This document shows, piece by piece, positions 16,724 to 26,106 of a stretch of DNA of 64,000 nt. The stretch's first letter is position 1. Every line of letters begins with the position of its first letter. Location: contig NZ_JAAFZB010000096.1 in the NCBI RefSeq assembly GCF_010692725.1, positions 372,001 through 436,000 of the forward strand, written 5' to 3'. The notes under the pieces are model-generated. The model was not told where the DNA came from, made no database searches, and saw only the letters and a list, made by a program, of their open reading frames with translations. The DNA comes from Flavihumibacter soli (GTDB lineage Bacteria > Bacteroidota > Bacteroidia > Sphingobacteriales > Sphingobacteriaceae). A program made the translations under genes and the position numbers.

Positions 16724-19183
16724 ATGCGAATATTTCAAGTCCTGTTCATCAGCCTGTTTTTTGCCGGGCCGCTCTTTGCGCAAACGAAAAGTGCAGAGCC
16801 AGTTGCAAAAACAAGCCCCGTTTCAATAGAAAGCAAAGTAGCCGGAATGCAGAAATTCCCCGGGTACTTCGATTTTTATTATGATGCGAAACAAGACAAG
16901 ATCTTTCTGTTGATCACGAAATTTGATGAAGAGTTTTTATATGTCAACTCCCTGCCTGCCGGGATCGGTTCCAATGATATCGGCCTCGACCGCGGGCAGC
17001 TGGGCGATAGCCGGGTAGTGAAGTTTGAAAAGCGCGGACCCAAGGTTCTGATGGTAGAGCCCAATTACCGCTACCGGGCGATCACCGATAATGCGAACGA
17101 GCGGCGCGCTGTTGAAGAAGCCTTCGCCCAATCGGTGTTATGGGGTTTTAAGGCGGAAGCCGAGGCTGATGGAGCCGTGCTGGTTGATGCCACGGATTTC
17201 TACCTGCAGGATGTGCATGATGTGACAGGTACACTGAAGTCGGCGCAGCAGGGAACTTATACCCTGGATAAGACCCGTTCGGCTTTTTACCTTCCCCGCA
17301 CAAAGAACTTCCCGCAAAACTCCGAAGTAGAAGTAACACTCACCTATACTGGCACTGCAACGGGAGGCTTCATCCGCAGCGTTACCCCCACTCCTTCCGC
17401 CGTTACCGTGCGTCAGCATCATTCCTTTGTGAAACTTCCGGATGCGGGTTATAAGCCGCGCAAGTTCGATCCGCGGGCCGGCTATTTCTCGACTGCTTAC
17501 TATGATTACTCGACACCGATCGATGAACCGATAGAAAAACGATTTATTACCCGTCACCGCCTGCAGAAAAAGGATCCTTCCGCAGCCATGTCAGAAGCGG
17601 TAAAGCCGATCATTTATTATCTGGATAACGGCACGCCGGAACCAATAAGGAGCGCCTTGCTGGATGGTGCACGCTGGTGGAACCAGGCATTTGAAGCCGC
17701 AGGCTATAAGGATGCATTCCGGGTTGAGATCTTACCCGAGGGCGCGGACCCGATGGATGTACGCTATAACCTGATCCAGTGGGTACACCGCTCAACCAGG
17801 GGCTGGTCCTACGGTGCCAGTGTGAGCGATCCGCGGACAGGCGAGATCATCAAAGGTCATGTTAGTTTAGGTTCCCTGCGGGTACGCCAGGATTACCTGA
17901 TCGCTGAAGGCTTACTGTCTCCTTATGCCGAAGGGCAGGCGGTTTCGCCGGAGATGAAAGCAATGGCGCTTGCCCGGCTTCGCCAGCTGTCGGCTCATGA
18001 AGTGGGTCATACGATCGGACTGGCGCATGCCTACTCCTCCAGCTCGGAAGAACTGGCTTCCGTCATGGATTACCCGCACCCGGGCATCTCGATGGAAAAC
18101 GGGAAGATCTCACTGGCGAATGCCTACGATGCGAAGATTGGCGCATGGGATAAGGTAGCAGTGAACTACGGCTATCGTGAGTTTGCCAAAGGCGAGAACG
18201 AAGACCAGGCATTGAATGCCATCCTCCAGAATTCTCTTAAGGAAGGCCTGACCTTCCTCTCCGACCAGGATGCAAGGCCTTTAGGAAGCGCTCATCCCTA
18301 CACACATCTATGGGATAACGGCAAGGATGCCGCTGATGAGCTTAATCGTATAATGGGAATCAGGAAGGTCGTGCTGGATAATTTTTCAGAGAACATGATC
18401 AAACCGGGAATGCCCATGGCTACCCTGGAAGAAGCTTTAGTCCCGATGTACTTTCTGCATCGCTACCAGACGGAAGCAGCTTCGAAAATAATAGGCGGTC
18501 TGAACTATCGCTACGCCCTTCGTGGCGACGGCCAGGCGGCTACCGAACTGATCGATCCTGCCTGGCAGAAAAAGGCTCTTGATGCGGTATTAAGTACGCT
18601 GAATTCCAAATCGCTGATGATCCCGGAAAAGGTACTTCAGCTGATCCCCCCGCGGCCACTGGGATATTCCCGTCACCGTGAATTGTTCAACAGCAGGACT
18701 GGTCTTACATTTGACGCGATGGCTGCCGTTGAAGCCGCAGCTGATATGAGCGTATCGCTATTGCTGCAGCCTGAACGTGCCGCCAGGTTAATAGAGCACA
18801 ACGCCCGTGATTCGAAGCAACCGTCATTTTATTATGTGCTTGACAAATTGCTTGGTGCCACCATCTATAATTCGTCCCGGGATGACTACCAGGCTGCTGT
18901 GCAGATGACCATTAATGATGTAGTATTATTGAATCTTTTCCGCTTAAGTTTAAATAAGCAGGCGCCGGGCAGTGTTAAGGCTGCGACTAATTATAAACTT
19001 GAGTTAATTAAAAATGAGCTTGCTGACCGTTTGAAGAGTACTACGACAGATAATTGGCGTGCGCATTATTCTTACCTGGTTCAGCAGATCAACACTTTCA
19101 GGGATAAGCCGGAAGAGTTTACCCTTCCTGTAGTATTGGCTCCGCCGCCAGGGCAGCCGATTGGGATGATGGGGTGTGATTAG
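16724..19183 (+). CDS. Secreted zinc metalloprotease (Met-zincin, DUF5117/DUF4953)
   Basis: The 819-residue protein begins with signal peptide MRIFQVLFISLFFAGPLFAQ. It has an N-terminal DUF5117-like region (about 35-250) and a Met-zincin catalytic domain. The zinc motif HEVGHTIGLAH starts at His425, and the Met-turn follows (SVMDYPHP). This is the family's HExxHxxGxxH layout. The C-terminal ~300 residues are helical (DUF4953). The protein is probably periplasmic or outer-membrane facing; substrates are unknown. Related genes are often annotated as hypothetical in Bacteroidota. Structured repeats lie on both sides. Confidence 0.9.
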   Translation: MRIFQVLFISLFFAGPLFAQTKSAEPVAKTSPVSIESKVAGMQKFPGYFDFYYDAKQDKIFLLITKFDEEFLYVNSLPAGIGSNDIGLDRGQLGDSRVVKFEKRGPKVLMVEPNYRYRAITDNANERRAVEEAFAQSVLWGFKAEAEADGAVLVDATDFYLQDVHDVTGTLKSAQQGTYTLDKTRSAFYLPRTKNFPQNSEVEVTLTYTGTATGGFIRSVTPTPSAVTVRQHHSFVKLPDAGYKPRKFDPRAGYFSTAYYDYSTPIDEPIEKRFITRHRLQKKDPSAAMSEAVKPIIYYLDNGTPEPIRSALLDGARWWNQAFEAAGYKDAFRVEILPEGADPMDVRYNLIQWVHRSTRGWSYGASVSDPRTGEIIKGHVSLGSLRVRQDYLIAEGLLSPYAEGQAVSPEMKAMALARLRQLSAHEVGHTIGLAHAYSSSSEELASVMDYPHPGISMENGKISLANAYDAKIGAWDKVAVNYGYREFAKGENEDQALNAILQNSLKEGLTFLSDQDARPLGSAHPYTHLWDNGKDAADELNRIMGIRKVVLDNFSENMIKPGMPMATLEEALVPMYFLHRYQTEAASKIIGGLNYRYALRGDGQAATELIDPAWQKKALDAVLSTLNSKSLMIPEKVLQLIPPRPLGYSRHRELFNSRTGLTFDAMAAVEAAADMSVSLLLQPERAARLIEHNARDSKQPSFYYVLDKLLGATIYNSSRDDYQAAVQMTINDVVLLNLFRLSLNKQAPGSVKAATNYKLELIKNELADRLKSTTTDNWRAHYSYLVQQINTFRDKPEEFTLPVVLAPPPGQPIGMMGCD

Positions 19184-19240
19184 GGAAGTGTGAGGCTTAG
19201 TTATCGTAGGGACCTAATATATTGAATAATCAAATATTAA

Positions 19241-19600
19241 CGGCAGTGAGCCTGATTGACTTTTGTCTGCTCATGGCCGCAGGGGCCTAGTTCTTTTCTC
19301 TTGAAAGAAAAGAACCAATGCCGAGCGAAGCGAGACCTTTTATGCCATTTAAAAAACAATAAACTAAACATAAAAAACTCAAGGACTTCCCCTAGGTGCC
19401 TTTTCGCACATTTCGACCCGCATTTTGATGTCAGCCCACAGTGCTGCGCCTGCTTTTCCCCTGACTCTCCCAAGGCTTCAGAAAACCAGCCGATGCACTT
19501 ATCTGCCCTCATGGCCTGCTGACATCAAAATCCCCCGGCACTTGGGGAAGTCCCGGCCCTCCGGTTCGGAATCCGTATTCGTTGAAAATCTGGAGACCAT
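19241..19600 (-). repeat. Structured intergenic repeat copy D
   Basis: The copy is in minus orientation. Its gene-proximal end (CTGCTCATGGCCGCAGGGGCC) starts ~60 bp after the metalloprotease stop. It includes hairpin GTTCTTTTCT / AGAAAAGAAC, the long linker with GAGCGAAGCGAG, inner helix ATTTTGATGTCAGC / GCTGACATCAAAAT and outer helix GGACTTCCCC / GGGGAAGTCC. Confidence 0.75.
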
Positions 19601-19669
19601 ATTATCCCACAAGCCTTTGACAAATTTAATGTCCAAAGTTATTTGAGTTTCTGACTCTGAATTTCAATG

Positions 19670-19962
19670 GGCGATGCCTTAGCAAACTTTCAACAAGCAC
19701 TACCGTAGCTATGATCGCCGAGCCTTCCCTCAGTGCCGGAAAGAATTTTCCCATCAGCAGGCATGGGAGATGGCAAATGGGCCTTGGCTTGCTCCCTGAG
19801 CGATCGGTTAGAGGGCCAGGGGAGCAAGGCACAGCCCTGCGCGCTGATGGGAAAATTGCGCGTTGACAGTGCGGCAAAGGCACCTTGGGAAGGCTCTTGA
19901 CTTTTGGTCCTTTTTGTCAAGAAAAAGGACTAGGCCCTGCGGCCATGAGCAGAAAAATATCC
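19670..19962 (+). repeat. Structured intergenic repeat copy E
   Basis: The outer helix is GAGCCTTCCC / GGGAAGGCTC with GTGCC / GGCAC. The inner helix AATTTTCCCATCAGC / GCTGATGGGAAAATT is 15 bp and perfect. An apical TTGCTCCC / GGGAGCAA helix and the final hairpin GTCCTTTTT / AAAAAGGAC follow. It sits back to back with copy D and ends ~150 bp before imuA. Confidence 0.8.
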
Positions 19963-20075
19963 AAATAGAGATAATAGTCAAATCTTGGAAAGATCACCTA
20001 ACTCTCTCTATGAAACCACGGTTACAGCCCTCACTTTTATTTTCAATATCCTATAAATACTAATATTTTTAGCAT

Positions 20076-20108
20076 TAATTTTGTAGACTCTACACAAGGA
20101 ATCTACAA
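20076..20108 (+). promoter_or_regulatory. imuA promoter with candidate SOS-type operator
   Basis: TAATTTTG (20076-20083) fits the Bacteroidota -7 element TAnnTTTG. Overlapping it is TGTAGA-C-TCTACA (20082-20094), a perfect palindrome. A further TCTACAA half-site (20102-20108) mirrors TTGTAGA at 20081, three bases before the imuA ATG. A repressor bound here would block the promoter. LexA-type control of imuAB-dnaE2 is known in other phyla; the identity of the protein here is an inference. Confidence 0.55.
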
Positions 20109-20110
20109 TT

Positions 20111-20848
20111 ATGCTTGCCAGCAAGAAAGATATCATCACAGAACTGCAGAAGAATATTCTGCACTGGCAGGGCTTTAAAGTGCCTTTGGCGGGCACAACG
20201 CGCTTTGCGGGACTGGAGCAGGTAGAGTCGGCTTTCCCGAACGCGGTATTTCCTACGGGTGCAATACATGAATTTTTGACGGAAGAACCGGAGCATGCTG
20301 CTGCATGTGGCGGCTTCCTTGGCGGGCTGCTGCAGGTGCTGATGGAGCGGGGCGGAATCTGCCTTTGGATAAGCACCGCGCGTTCGCTGTTTCCACCGGC
20401 ACTGAAGACCTTCGGTGTCAATCCCGACAGGATCATCTTCATCGACCTGAAGCGGGAAAAGGAACTGCTCTGGGCTATGGAAGAGGCACTGAAATGCAGT
20501 TCACTGGCGGCGGTAGTGGCAGAGGTCGGCGAGATCAGCTTTACGGAGTCACGACGGTTGCAGCTGGTGGTGGAGAAGAGCCGGGTGACGGGCTTTATCC
20601 TGCGGGGCAGTACAAAGAAACTGAGTACGACAGCCTGCGTGGCGCGCTGGAAGATCACGCCCCTGCCCAGTGAACTAAAGGACGGAATGCCGGGAGTGGG
20701 CTTCCCGAGGTGGAACGTTGAGTTGCTGAAGGTGCGGAATGGTAATCCCGGTTCCTGGAAGCTGGAATGGCATGCCGGCAGCTTCAGGCCGCTGATGCCT
20801 GAGAAAGCAAATTACCTGCATAGGGAGAAATTGCTTAAAGTTGGTTAG
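20111..20848 (+). CDS. imuA: ImuA-type RecA-like mutasome protein
   Basis: This is a 245-residue RecA-fold protein without a normal Walker A motif. Its segments TTRFAGLEQVESAFPNAVFP, GAIHEFLTEEPEHAAACGG and RIIFIDLKREKELLWAMEEAL are typical of the ImuA / SulA-like group. In other bacteria ImuA works with ImuB and DnaE2 in translesion synthesis and damage-induced mutagenesis. It is followed by imuB after 9 bp (operon). The ATG at 20111 lies immediately after the palindromic operator. Confidence 0.85.
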   Translation: MLASKKDIITELQKNILHWQGFKVPLAGTTRFAGLEQVESAFPNAVFPTGAIHEFLTEEPEHAAACGGFLGGLLQVLMERGGICLWISTARSLFPPALKTFGVNPDRIIFIDLKREKELLWAMEEALKCSSLAAVVAEVGEISFTESRRLQLVVEKSRVTGFILRGSTKKLSTTACVARWKITPLPSELKDGMPGVGFPRWNVELLKVRNGNPGSWKLEWHAGSFRPLMPEKANYLHREKLLKVG

Positions 20849-20857
20849 GAGAATGAG

Positions 20858-22360
20858 ATGCAGAAGCGCTTTATTACGATATGGTTCCGTCATTTAACGA
20901 CAGACTGGCTGACGCTCCGACGGCCTGAACTGAAGAATACGCCTTTTGTCTTCGCCATACCGCAGCACGGGCGCAAGGTCATCACTGCGGCGAATGTAAT
21001 AGCGGAAGCCCAGGGTATCATGCCCGGCATGCCGGTAGCCGATGCGAAGGCCATGGTTCCGAACATTGAAGTATTTGATGAGAAAGTGGAACGGGCTGAA
21101 AAATTGCTTCGTGCGCTCGGGGAATGGTGCATCCGCTATACTCCTCTCGTTGCTTTAGATCTTCCCGACGGACTGATCCTCGACATCAGCGGCTGCGCGC
21201 ACCTCTGGGGTGGTGAAAGGGCTTACCTCAAAGAGGTCGTGACACGTCTGCGGGGTTCGGGTTATGATGTGCGTGCGGCAGTAGCCGATACCATCGGCAC
21301 AGCATGGGCCATCGCCCGTTTCGGGCAGGTAACTCCCATCATCGAAAGCAGTGCACAAACCACTGCCCTGCTGCCTTTGCCAGCTGCCGCCCTTCGACTG
21401 GAACCGGTTGTCCTGTTGAGGCTCCAAAAACTAGGACTTTACACGATCGGCAGCTTTATCAGTATGCAGCGTTCCGCCTTACGCAGGCGCTTTGGTGAAG
21501 GGCTGCTGCTGCGCCTGGCACAGGCACTCGGCCAGGCGGAGGAATATATTCAGCCGCTTCAGGTGCCGGAGCCTTTCCAGGAACGCCTGCCCTGTATGGA
21601 TCCTATCCGGACAGCCCCGGGAATTGAGATCGCTATCCAGAGACTGTTGGAAACACTGTGCCTGCGCCTGCAGCAGGATGGCAAAGGTATTCGTACGGCT
21701 GTGCTGAAGTGCTATCGCCTTGACGGTAATATCCAGCATGTGGAGATTGGCACAAACCGGGCAACGCATCATACCCGGCATCTTTTCAAGCTCTTCCAGC
21801 TGAAGATCGCTTCTATTACACCGGCGCTTGGAATTGAACTGTTCGTACTGGAAGCGATGAAGGTGGAGGATGTAGAACCTTCGCAGGAAGTCTTATGGGC
21901 GGAAGATCCGGGACTGGATGATAAAGGGGTCGCTGAACTTCTGGACCGTATATCGGCCAAGGTCGGCGCCGGCACGATCCACCGATACCTTCCGGCAGAG
22001 CATTACTGGCCGGAGCGATCGATCAGGGCTGCTCCTACTTTGCAGGAACCGGCAACTACCGCCTGGCGCAGCGACCGCCCCAGGCCTGTCAGGCTGTTAT
22101 CACGACCGGAAGCGGTGGAAGTGACGGCACCCATTCCGGATTACCCGCCGCTGATGTTCCGCTATAAAGGCAGGGCACATTATGTCCGCAAAGCTGACGG
22201 TCCGGAGCGCATAGAAAGGGAGTGGTGGCTGGAAGGCGGAGAGCACCGGGATTATTATAATGTGGAAGATGAGGAAGGGCAAAGGTATTGGTTGTTTCGG
22301 TCAGGGCATTATAGTGGTGGTGAGACTAAGCAATGGTTTATTCACGGTTTTTTCGCCTGA
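20858..22360 (+). CDS. imuB: ImuB, catalytically inactive Y-family polymerase homolog
   Basis: The 500-residue protein has the Y-family palm, fingers and little-finger order (about 5-350) and a C-terminal extension of ~150 residues. The metal-binding acidic residues of active Y-family polymerases appear to be lost: the N-terminal Asp box reads FITIWFRHLTTDWL, and the usual S-x-DE box reads LILDISGCAHLWGG. This fits ImuB, which acts as an adaptor between the beta clamp, ImuA and DnaE2. I did not find a clear clamp-binding pentapeptide by eye. It forms an operon with imuA. Confidence 0.88.
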   Translation: MQKRFITIWFRHLTTDWLTLRRPELKNTPFVFAIPQHGRKVITAANVIAEAQGIMPGMPVADAKAMVPNIEVFDEKVERAEKLLRALGEWCIRYTPLVALDLPDGLILDISGCAHLWGGERAYLKEVVTRLRGSGYDVRAAVADTIGTAWAIARFGQVTPIIESSAQTTALLPLPAAALRLEPVVLLRLQKLGLYTIGSFISMQRSALRRRFGEGLLLRLAQALGQAEEYIQPLQVPEPFQERLPCMDPIRTAPGIEIAIQRLLETLCLRLQQDGKGIRTAVLKCYRLDGNIQHVEIGTNRATHHTRHLFKLFQLKIASITPALGIELFVLEAMKVEDVEPSQEVLWAEDPGLDDKGVAELLDRISAKVGAGTIHRYLPAEHYWPERSIRAAPTLQEPATTAWRSDRPRPVRLLSRPEAVEVTAPIPDYPPLMFRYKGRAHYVRKADGPERIEREWWLEGGEHRDYYNVEDEEGQRYWLFRSGHYSGGETKQWFIHGFFA

Positions 22361-22399
22361 CGAACGTTGTAAGGTCAGTAAATTATTGAAGAATAATTT

Positions 22400-22704
22400 T
22401 CAATGGGCTGAAGCTATACAACCGTTCAAAAAAGAAATATCGTTGCTAAGAACGTCAGGCCTTCCCTTAGTGCCGTAATGAATTTTCTCATCAGCAGGCC
22501 TCAGAGCAGAGTCGAAGGGCCTTGGCTTGCTTCCTGAAGCGACGGACAAAAGCGTTGGCGGAAGTAAGGCGCAGCCCTGCGCGCTGATGGGAAAATTGAG
22601 CGTTGCCCGTGCGGCAAAGGCACCTTGGGAAGGCTCTTGAACTTTTGGTTCTTTTCTTTCAAGAGAAAAGAACTAGGCCCCTGCGGCCATGAGCAGAAAA
22701 ATAT
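22400..22704 (+). repeat. Structured intergenic repeat copy F
   Basis: The outer helix is GGCCTTCCC / GGGAAGGC with GTGCC / GGCAC. The inner helix AATTTTCTCATCAGC / GCTGATGGGAAAATT has one U-G type pair. The final hairpin is GTTCTTTTCT / AGAAAAGAAC. The copy separates imuB from dnaE2 and ends ~55 bp before the dnaE2 start, so it must be either transcribed in the operon or upstream of a dnaE2 promoter. Confidence 0.78.
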
Positions 22705-22759
22705 CATTAAGGGCAATACATTAAATATTGACCCAATTGTGAGATAAAGCAAAAGGAAT

Positions 22760-25700
22760 ATGGGCTATACAGAACTTCAAGTCACAAGTAACTTCAGTTT
22801 CCTTCGCGGAGCCTCTCACCCTGAGGAATTGGTTGAGCAGGCAGCAGAACTGGGTTACAGCAAGATCGCCATTACCGACAGGAATACCCTTGCCGGGATC
22901 GTCCGGGCGCATGTGGCTGCGAAAGCAAAAGGCGTTACCCTGATCCCGGGTTGCCGGCTCGACCTTGCGGATGGTCCTTCCCTGCTGGCTTATCCGAAAG
23001 ATCGTGATGCCTACTGCCGGCTCTCCGCCCTGCTCAGCAAGGGCAATCTGCGTGCGGAAAAAGGAGATTGTATCCTCTATAAAAAGGACGTTTATGAACA
23101 TTCGGAAGGGATCATCTTCATAGCCATCCCGCCTTCCGAACTGACGGAAACCTTCAGCTTCGAACCTTCCTTTGAGGAGCAGTTGAAAGAGTACCGGCAG
23201 GCTTTTGGCAGCAGCCTCTATATAGCCGCTACCCGCACATACCAGGGTGATGACAGTAAAAAGCTTTACCGCCTGTCACAATTATCGGAACGACTGAACA
23301 TTCCATTGGTAGCTACTAACGACGTGCATTACCATAACTTCCAACGGCGGGAACTGCAGGACGTCCTGACCTGCATAAGGGAGAAATGCACTATTCAGAA
23401 TGCGGGCTTCCGCCTGCATCAGAATTCGGAAAGATTCCTGAAGCCTGTCGATGAAATGCTGCGACTTTTCCGGCAGTACCCCGACGCGACAGACCGCACT
23501 CTGGAGATCGCGGAAGCCTGTCAATTCTCTCTCGACAGCCTGAAATATGTTTACCCGGAGGAGATCACTTCGGAAGGACGCACACCGCAGGAAGAACTTG
23601 TCTTCCTTACCTGGCAGGGCGCCAGGGAACAGTACGGCGAGGAGATCCCGGAGAAGATCATTTCCAACATCAACCATGAAATGCAATTCATCGAGAAGAT
23701 GAATTATGCGCCTTATTTTCTTACTGTTTATGATATTGTTCACTTTGCACGGAGCAGAGGCATCTTATGCCAGGGCCGCGGTTCGGCGGCAAACTCAACG
23801 GTCTGCTATTGCCTCGGCATTACCTCGGTAGATCCTACGAAGTTCGACCTCCTTTTCGAACGCTTTATCTCTTCGGCCCGTAATGAGCCTCCTGATATTG
23901 ACGTAGATTTTGAACACGAGCGCCGCGAAGAAGTGATTCAGTATATCTACAACAAGTACGGGCGTGACCGCGCGGCTATTGTCGCCACCGTGACACAGCT
24001 GCACCAGAAAGGCGCAATTCGTGACGTTGGGAAAGCGATGGGCCTGTCGGTAGATACAGTCAACCGCCTGTCGGGTGCTATCTGGGAGTTCACTGATGAA
24101 TGGTTCGACGAAGCCCGCCTGCTGGAGCAAGGCCTGAATGCCCGGGACCCGTATCTGCGAAAAGTACTGGAACTGACAGGTCAGCTGATGGGCTTTCCGC
24201 GACAACTCGGGCAACATACGGGCGGCTTTGTCATCACACAGGGCAAGCTTACAGACCTCTGCCCTATCCTGAACGCCCGCATGGAGGACCGCACGAATAT
24301 CGAATGGAATAAGGATGATATAGACGCACTGGGTTTCCTGAAAATCGACGTGCTCGGCCTGGGCATGCTGACCTGTATCCGCAAGGCCTTCGACCTGGCG
24401 AAGCAGCATTACAACCTGAACCTCACGCTGGCGAATATTCCGCAGGATGATCCGGAGGTTTATGAAATGATCAGTCATGCCGACACGATCGGGGTCTTCC
24501 AGATCGAGAGCCGTGCCCAGCAGACCATGCTGCCGAGATTAAGGCCCAGGTGCTTTTATGACCTGGTGATCGAGGTAGCGATCGTACGGCCCGGGCCGAT
24601 ACAGGGAGATATGGTCCACCCCTACCTGCGGCGCCGTAACAAGGAAGAGGATGTGGAATACCCCTCTAAAGAACTGGAAGAGATCCTGAACCGGACCCTG
24701 GGGGTACCGCTGTTCCAGGAACAGGCGATGAAGATCGCCATCGTGGCCGCCGGTTTCAGTCCTGCGGAGGCTGACGAGCTGCGCCGCAGCATGGCTACTT
24801 TTAAGTTCAAGGGTATGGTTAACCAGTTCCAGAAAAAGCTGGTGGACGGTATGACGTCCCGCGGTTACACGGAAGAATTCGCGCAGCGGATCTTTAAGCA
24901 GCTGGAGGGTTTCGGAAGCTACGGTTTCCCGGAAAGCCATGCCGCCAGCTTTGCCCTGCTGGTCTATGTGTCATGCTGGCTGAAGCATTATTACCCGGAT
25001 GTCTTTGCCGGTGCTATCCTGAACAGTATGCCCATGGGTTTCTACCAGCCCGCCCAGCTGGTAATAGACGCCCGGAAACACGGCGTCGAAGTGCGGGAAG
25101 CGGATATCAACTATTCGCAATGGGACAACCTGCTGGAAGAAAAAGCGGGTAAGTATCATGCCCTGCGGCTAGGCTTCAGGCAGATCAAGGGTCTGCGCGA
25201 GGAAGATATCGCGGTGCTGGTCGCCGGCAGGGGCCACGGTTACAGCAGTATCCCAGTTCTGCGGGATGCGGGTGTGGCGCAGGCAGCACTGGAAAGGCTG
25301 GCAGATGCGGATGCCTTCCGCTCACTGGGACTGGATCGCCGGCAGGCGCTATGGGAAGTAGCGGCACTGAACGACAGGCCCATCGCCCTTTTCGAAGGTC
25401 AGCCTTCGGAAAGCGCTCTGGAGAAACAGATCGAACTGCCTTTTATGACAACAGCCGAACATGTGGTACAGGATTATGCCACTACCGCTTTATCACTGAA
25501 GGCGCACCCGGTCAGTTTTGTCCGTGAGAAACTCAAGCTGCTGCATATCCTCTCCTCCGAAGAGATCCGTAACGCCAAAGACGGTATGCAGGTAAAGGCT
25601 GCCGGCCTCGTACTTGTACGTCAGCGACCGGGAACAGCAGGTGGTGTCTGCTTCATCACGATAGAAGACGAACACGGCTTCGCCAACCTGGTGGTCTTCC

Positions 25701-25984
25701 AGGGACTCTTCGACAAATACCGCAAAGAGATCCTGGGCGCCAAACTCCTGATGGTGGAAGGCAAGCTTCAGAGGGAAGGGGAAGTGGTCCACGTGATCGT
25801 GCGTCGCTGCTTTGATCTTTCAAAACTCCTTCGCGGACTAACAGCCGCTGAAAGTGAGAACCTGCCTTTATTGACACTGTCGCGGGCGGATGAAAAGACA
25901 CCATTTCCTGCGGAAGATAAGAGGACACAGGTTAGGGAGAACGTGGAAGAGGGGGTGTTTGGTAAGGGGAGGAATTTTAAATAA
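22760..25984 (+). CDS. dnaE2: Error-prone DNA polymerase III alpha subunit DnaE2
   Basis: The 1074-residue C-family polymerase has a PHP domain first (YTELQVTSNFSFLRGASHPEEL, then DxH-type segments) and the polymerase palm. The palm has GRGSAANSTVCYCLGIT and PPDIDVDFEHERREEV, with the catalytic Asp pair, and VPLFQEQAMKIA. Fingers and tandem HhH region follow (to about 880), then an OB domain (about 930-1030, GVCFITIEDEHGFANLVVF). The length (1074 versus ~1160 for DnaE1) and lack of an extended tau-binding C-terminus indicate DnaE2. It extends past lesions with ImuA and ImuB. It lies ~400 bp after imuB, with repeat F between. Confidence 0.93.
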   Translation: MGYTELQVTSNFSFLRGASHPEELVEQAAELGYSKIAITDRNTLAGIVRAHVAAKAKGVTLIPGCRLDLADGPSLLAYPKDRDAYCRLSALLSKGNLRAEKGDCILYKKDVYEHSEGIIFIAIPPSELTETFSFEPSFEEQLKEYRQAFGSSLYIAATRTYQGDDSKKLYRLSQLSERLNIPLVATNDVHYHNFQRRELQDVLTCIREKCTIQNAGFRLHQNSERFLKPVDEMLRLFRQYPDATDRTLEIAEACQFSLDSLKYVYPEEITSEGRTPQEELVFLTWQGAREQYGEEIPEKIISNINHEMQFIEKMNYAPYFLTVYDIVHFARSRGILCQGRGSAANSTVCYCLGITSVDPTKFDLLFERFISSARNEPPDIDVDFEHERREEVIQYIYNKYGRDRAAIVATVTQLHQKGAIRDVGKAMGLSVDTVNRLSGAIWEFTDEWFDEARLLEQGLNARDPYLRKVLELTGQLMGFPRQLGQHTGGFVITQGKLTDLCPILNARMEDRTNIEWNKDDIDALGFLKIDVLGLGMLTCIRKAFDLAKQHYNLNLTLANIPQDDPEVYEMISHADTIGVFQIESRAQQTMLPRLRPRCFYDLVIEVAIVRPGPIQGDMVHPYLRRRNKEEDVEYPSKELEEILNRTLGVPLFQEQAMKIAIVAAGFSPAEADELRRSMATFKFKGMVNQFQKKLVDGMTSRGYTEEFAQRIFKQLEGFGSYGFPESHAASFALLVYVSCWLKHYYPDVFAGAILNSMPMGFYQPAQLVIDARKHGVEVREADINYSQWDNLLEEKAGKYHALRLGFRQIKGLREEDIAVLVAGRGHGYSSIPVLRDAGVAQAALERLADADAFRSLGLDRRQALWEVAALNDRPIALFEGQPSESALEKQIELPFMTTAEHVVQDYATTALSLKAHPVSFVREKLKLLHILSSEEIRNAKDGMQVKAAGLVLVRQRPGTAGGVCFITIEDEHGFANLVVFQGLFDKYRKEILGAKLLMVEGKLQREGEVVHVIVRRCFDLSKLLRGLTAAESENLPLLTLSRADEKTPFPAEDKRTQVRENVEEGVFGKGRNFK

Positions 25985-26021
25985 GGCAACAGAAATTATA
26001 CTTTTCAACCTGAACTTTGTC

Positions 26022-26065
26022 AATAACTCTGTAAACATCTTTGTTAATCTGTGGCATCCGTGGTG
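26022..26065. repeat. Dispersed GTTAATCTGTGGCATCCGTGG repeat
   Basis: This is the reverse complement of the CCACGGATNCCACAGATTAAC word seen at 3583 and 4094. It fills most of the gap between dnaE2 and the acetyltransferase gene. Confidence 0.5.
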
Positions 26066-26106
26066 AATTTCGATATTTGCCTGACGCTGCATCCAGAGAT
26101 CTTACC

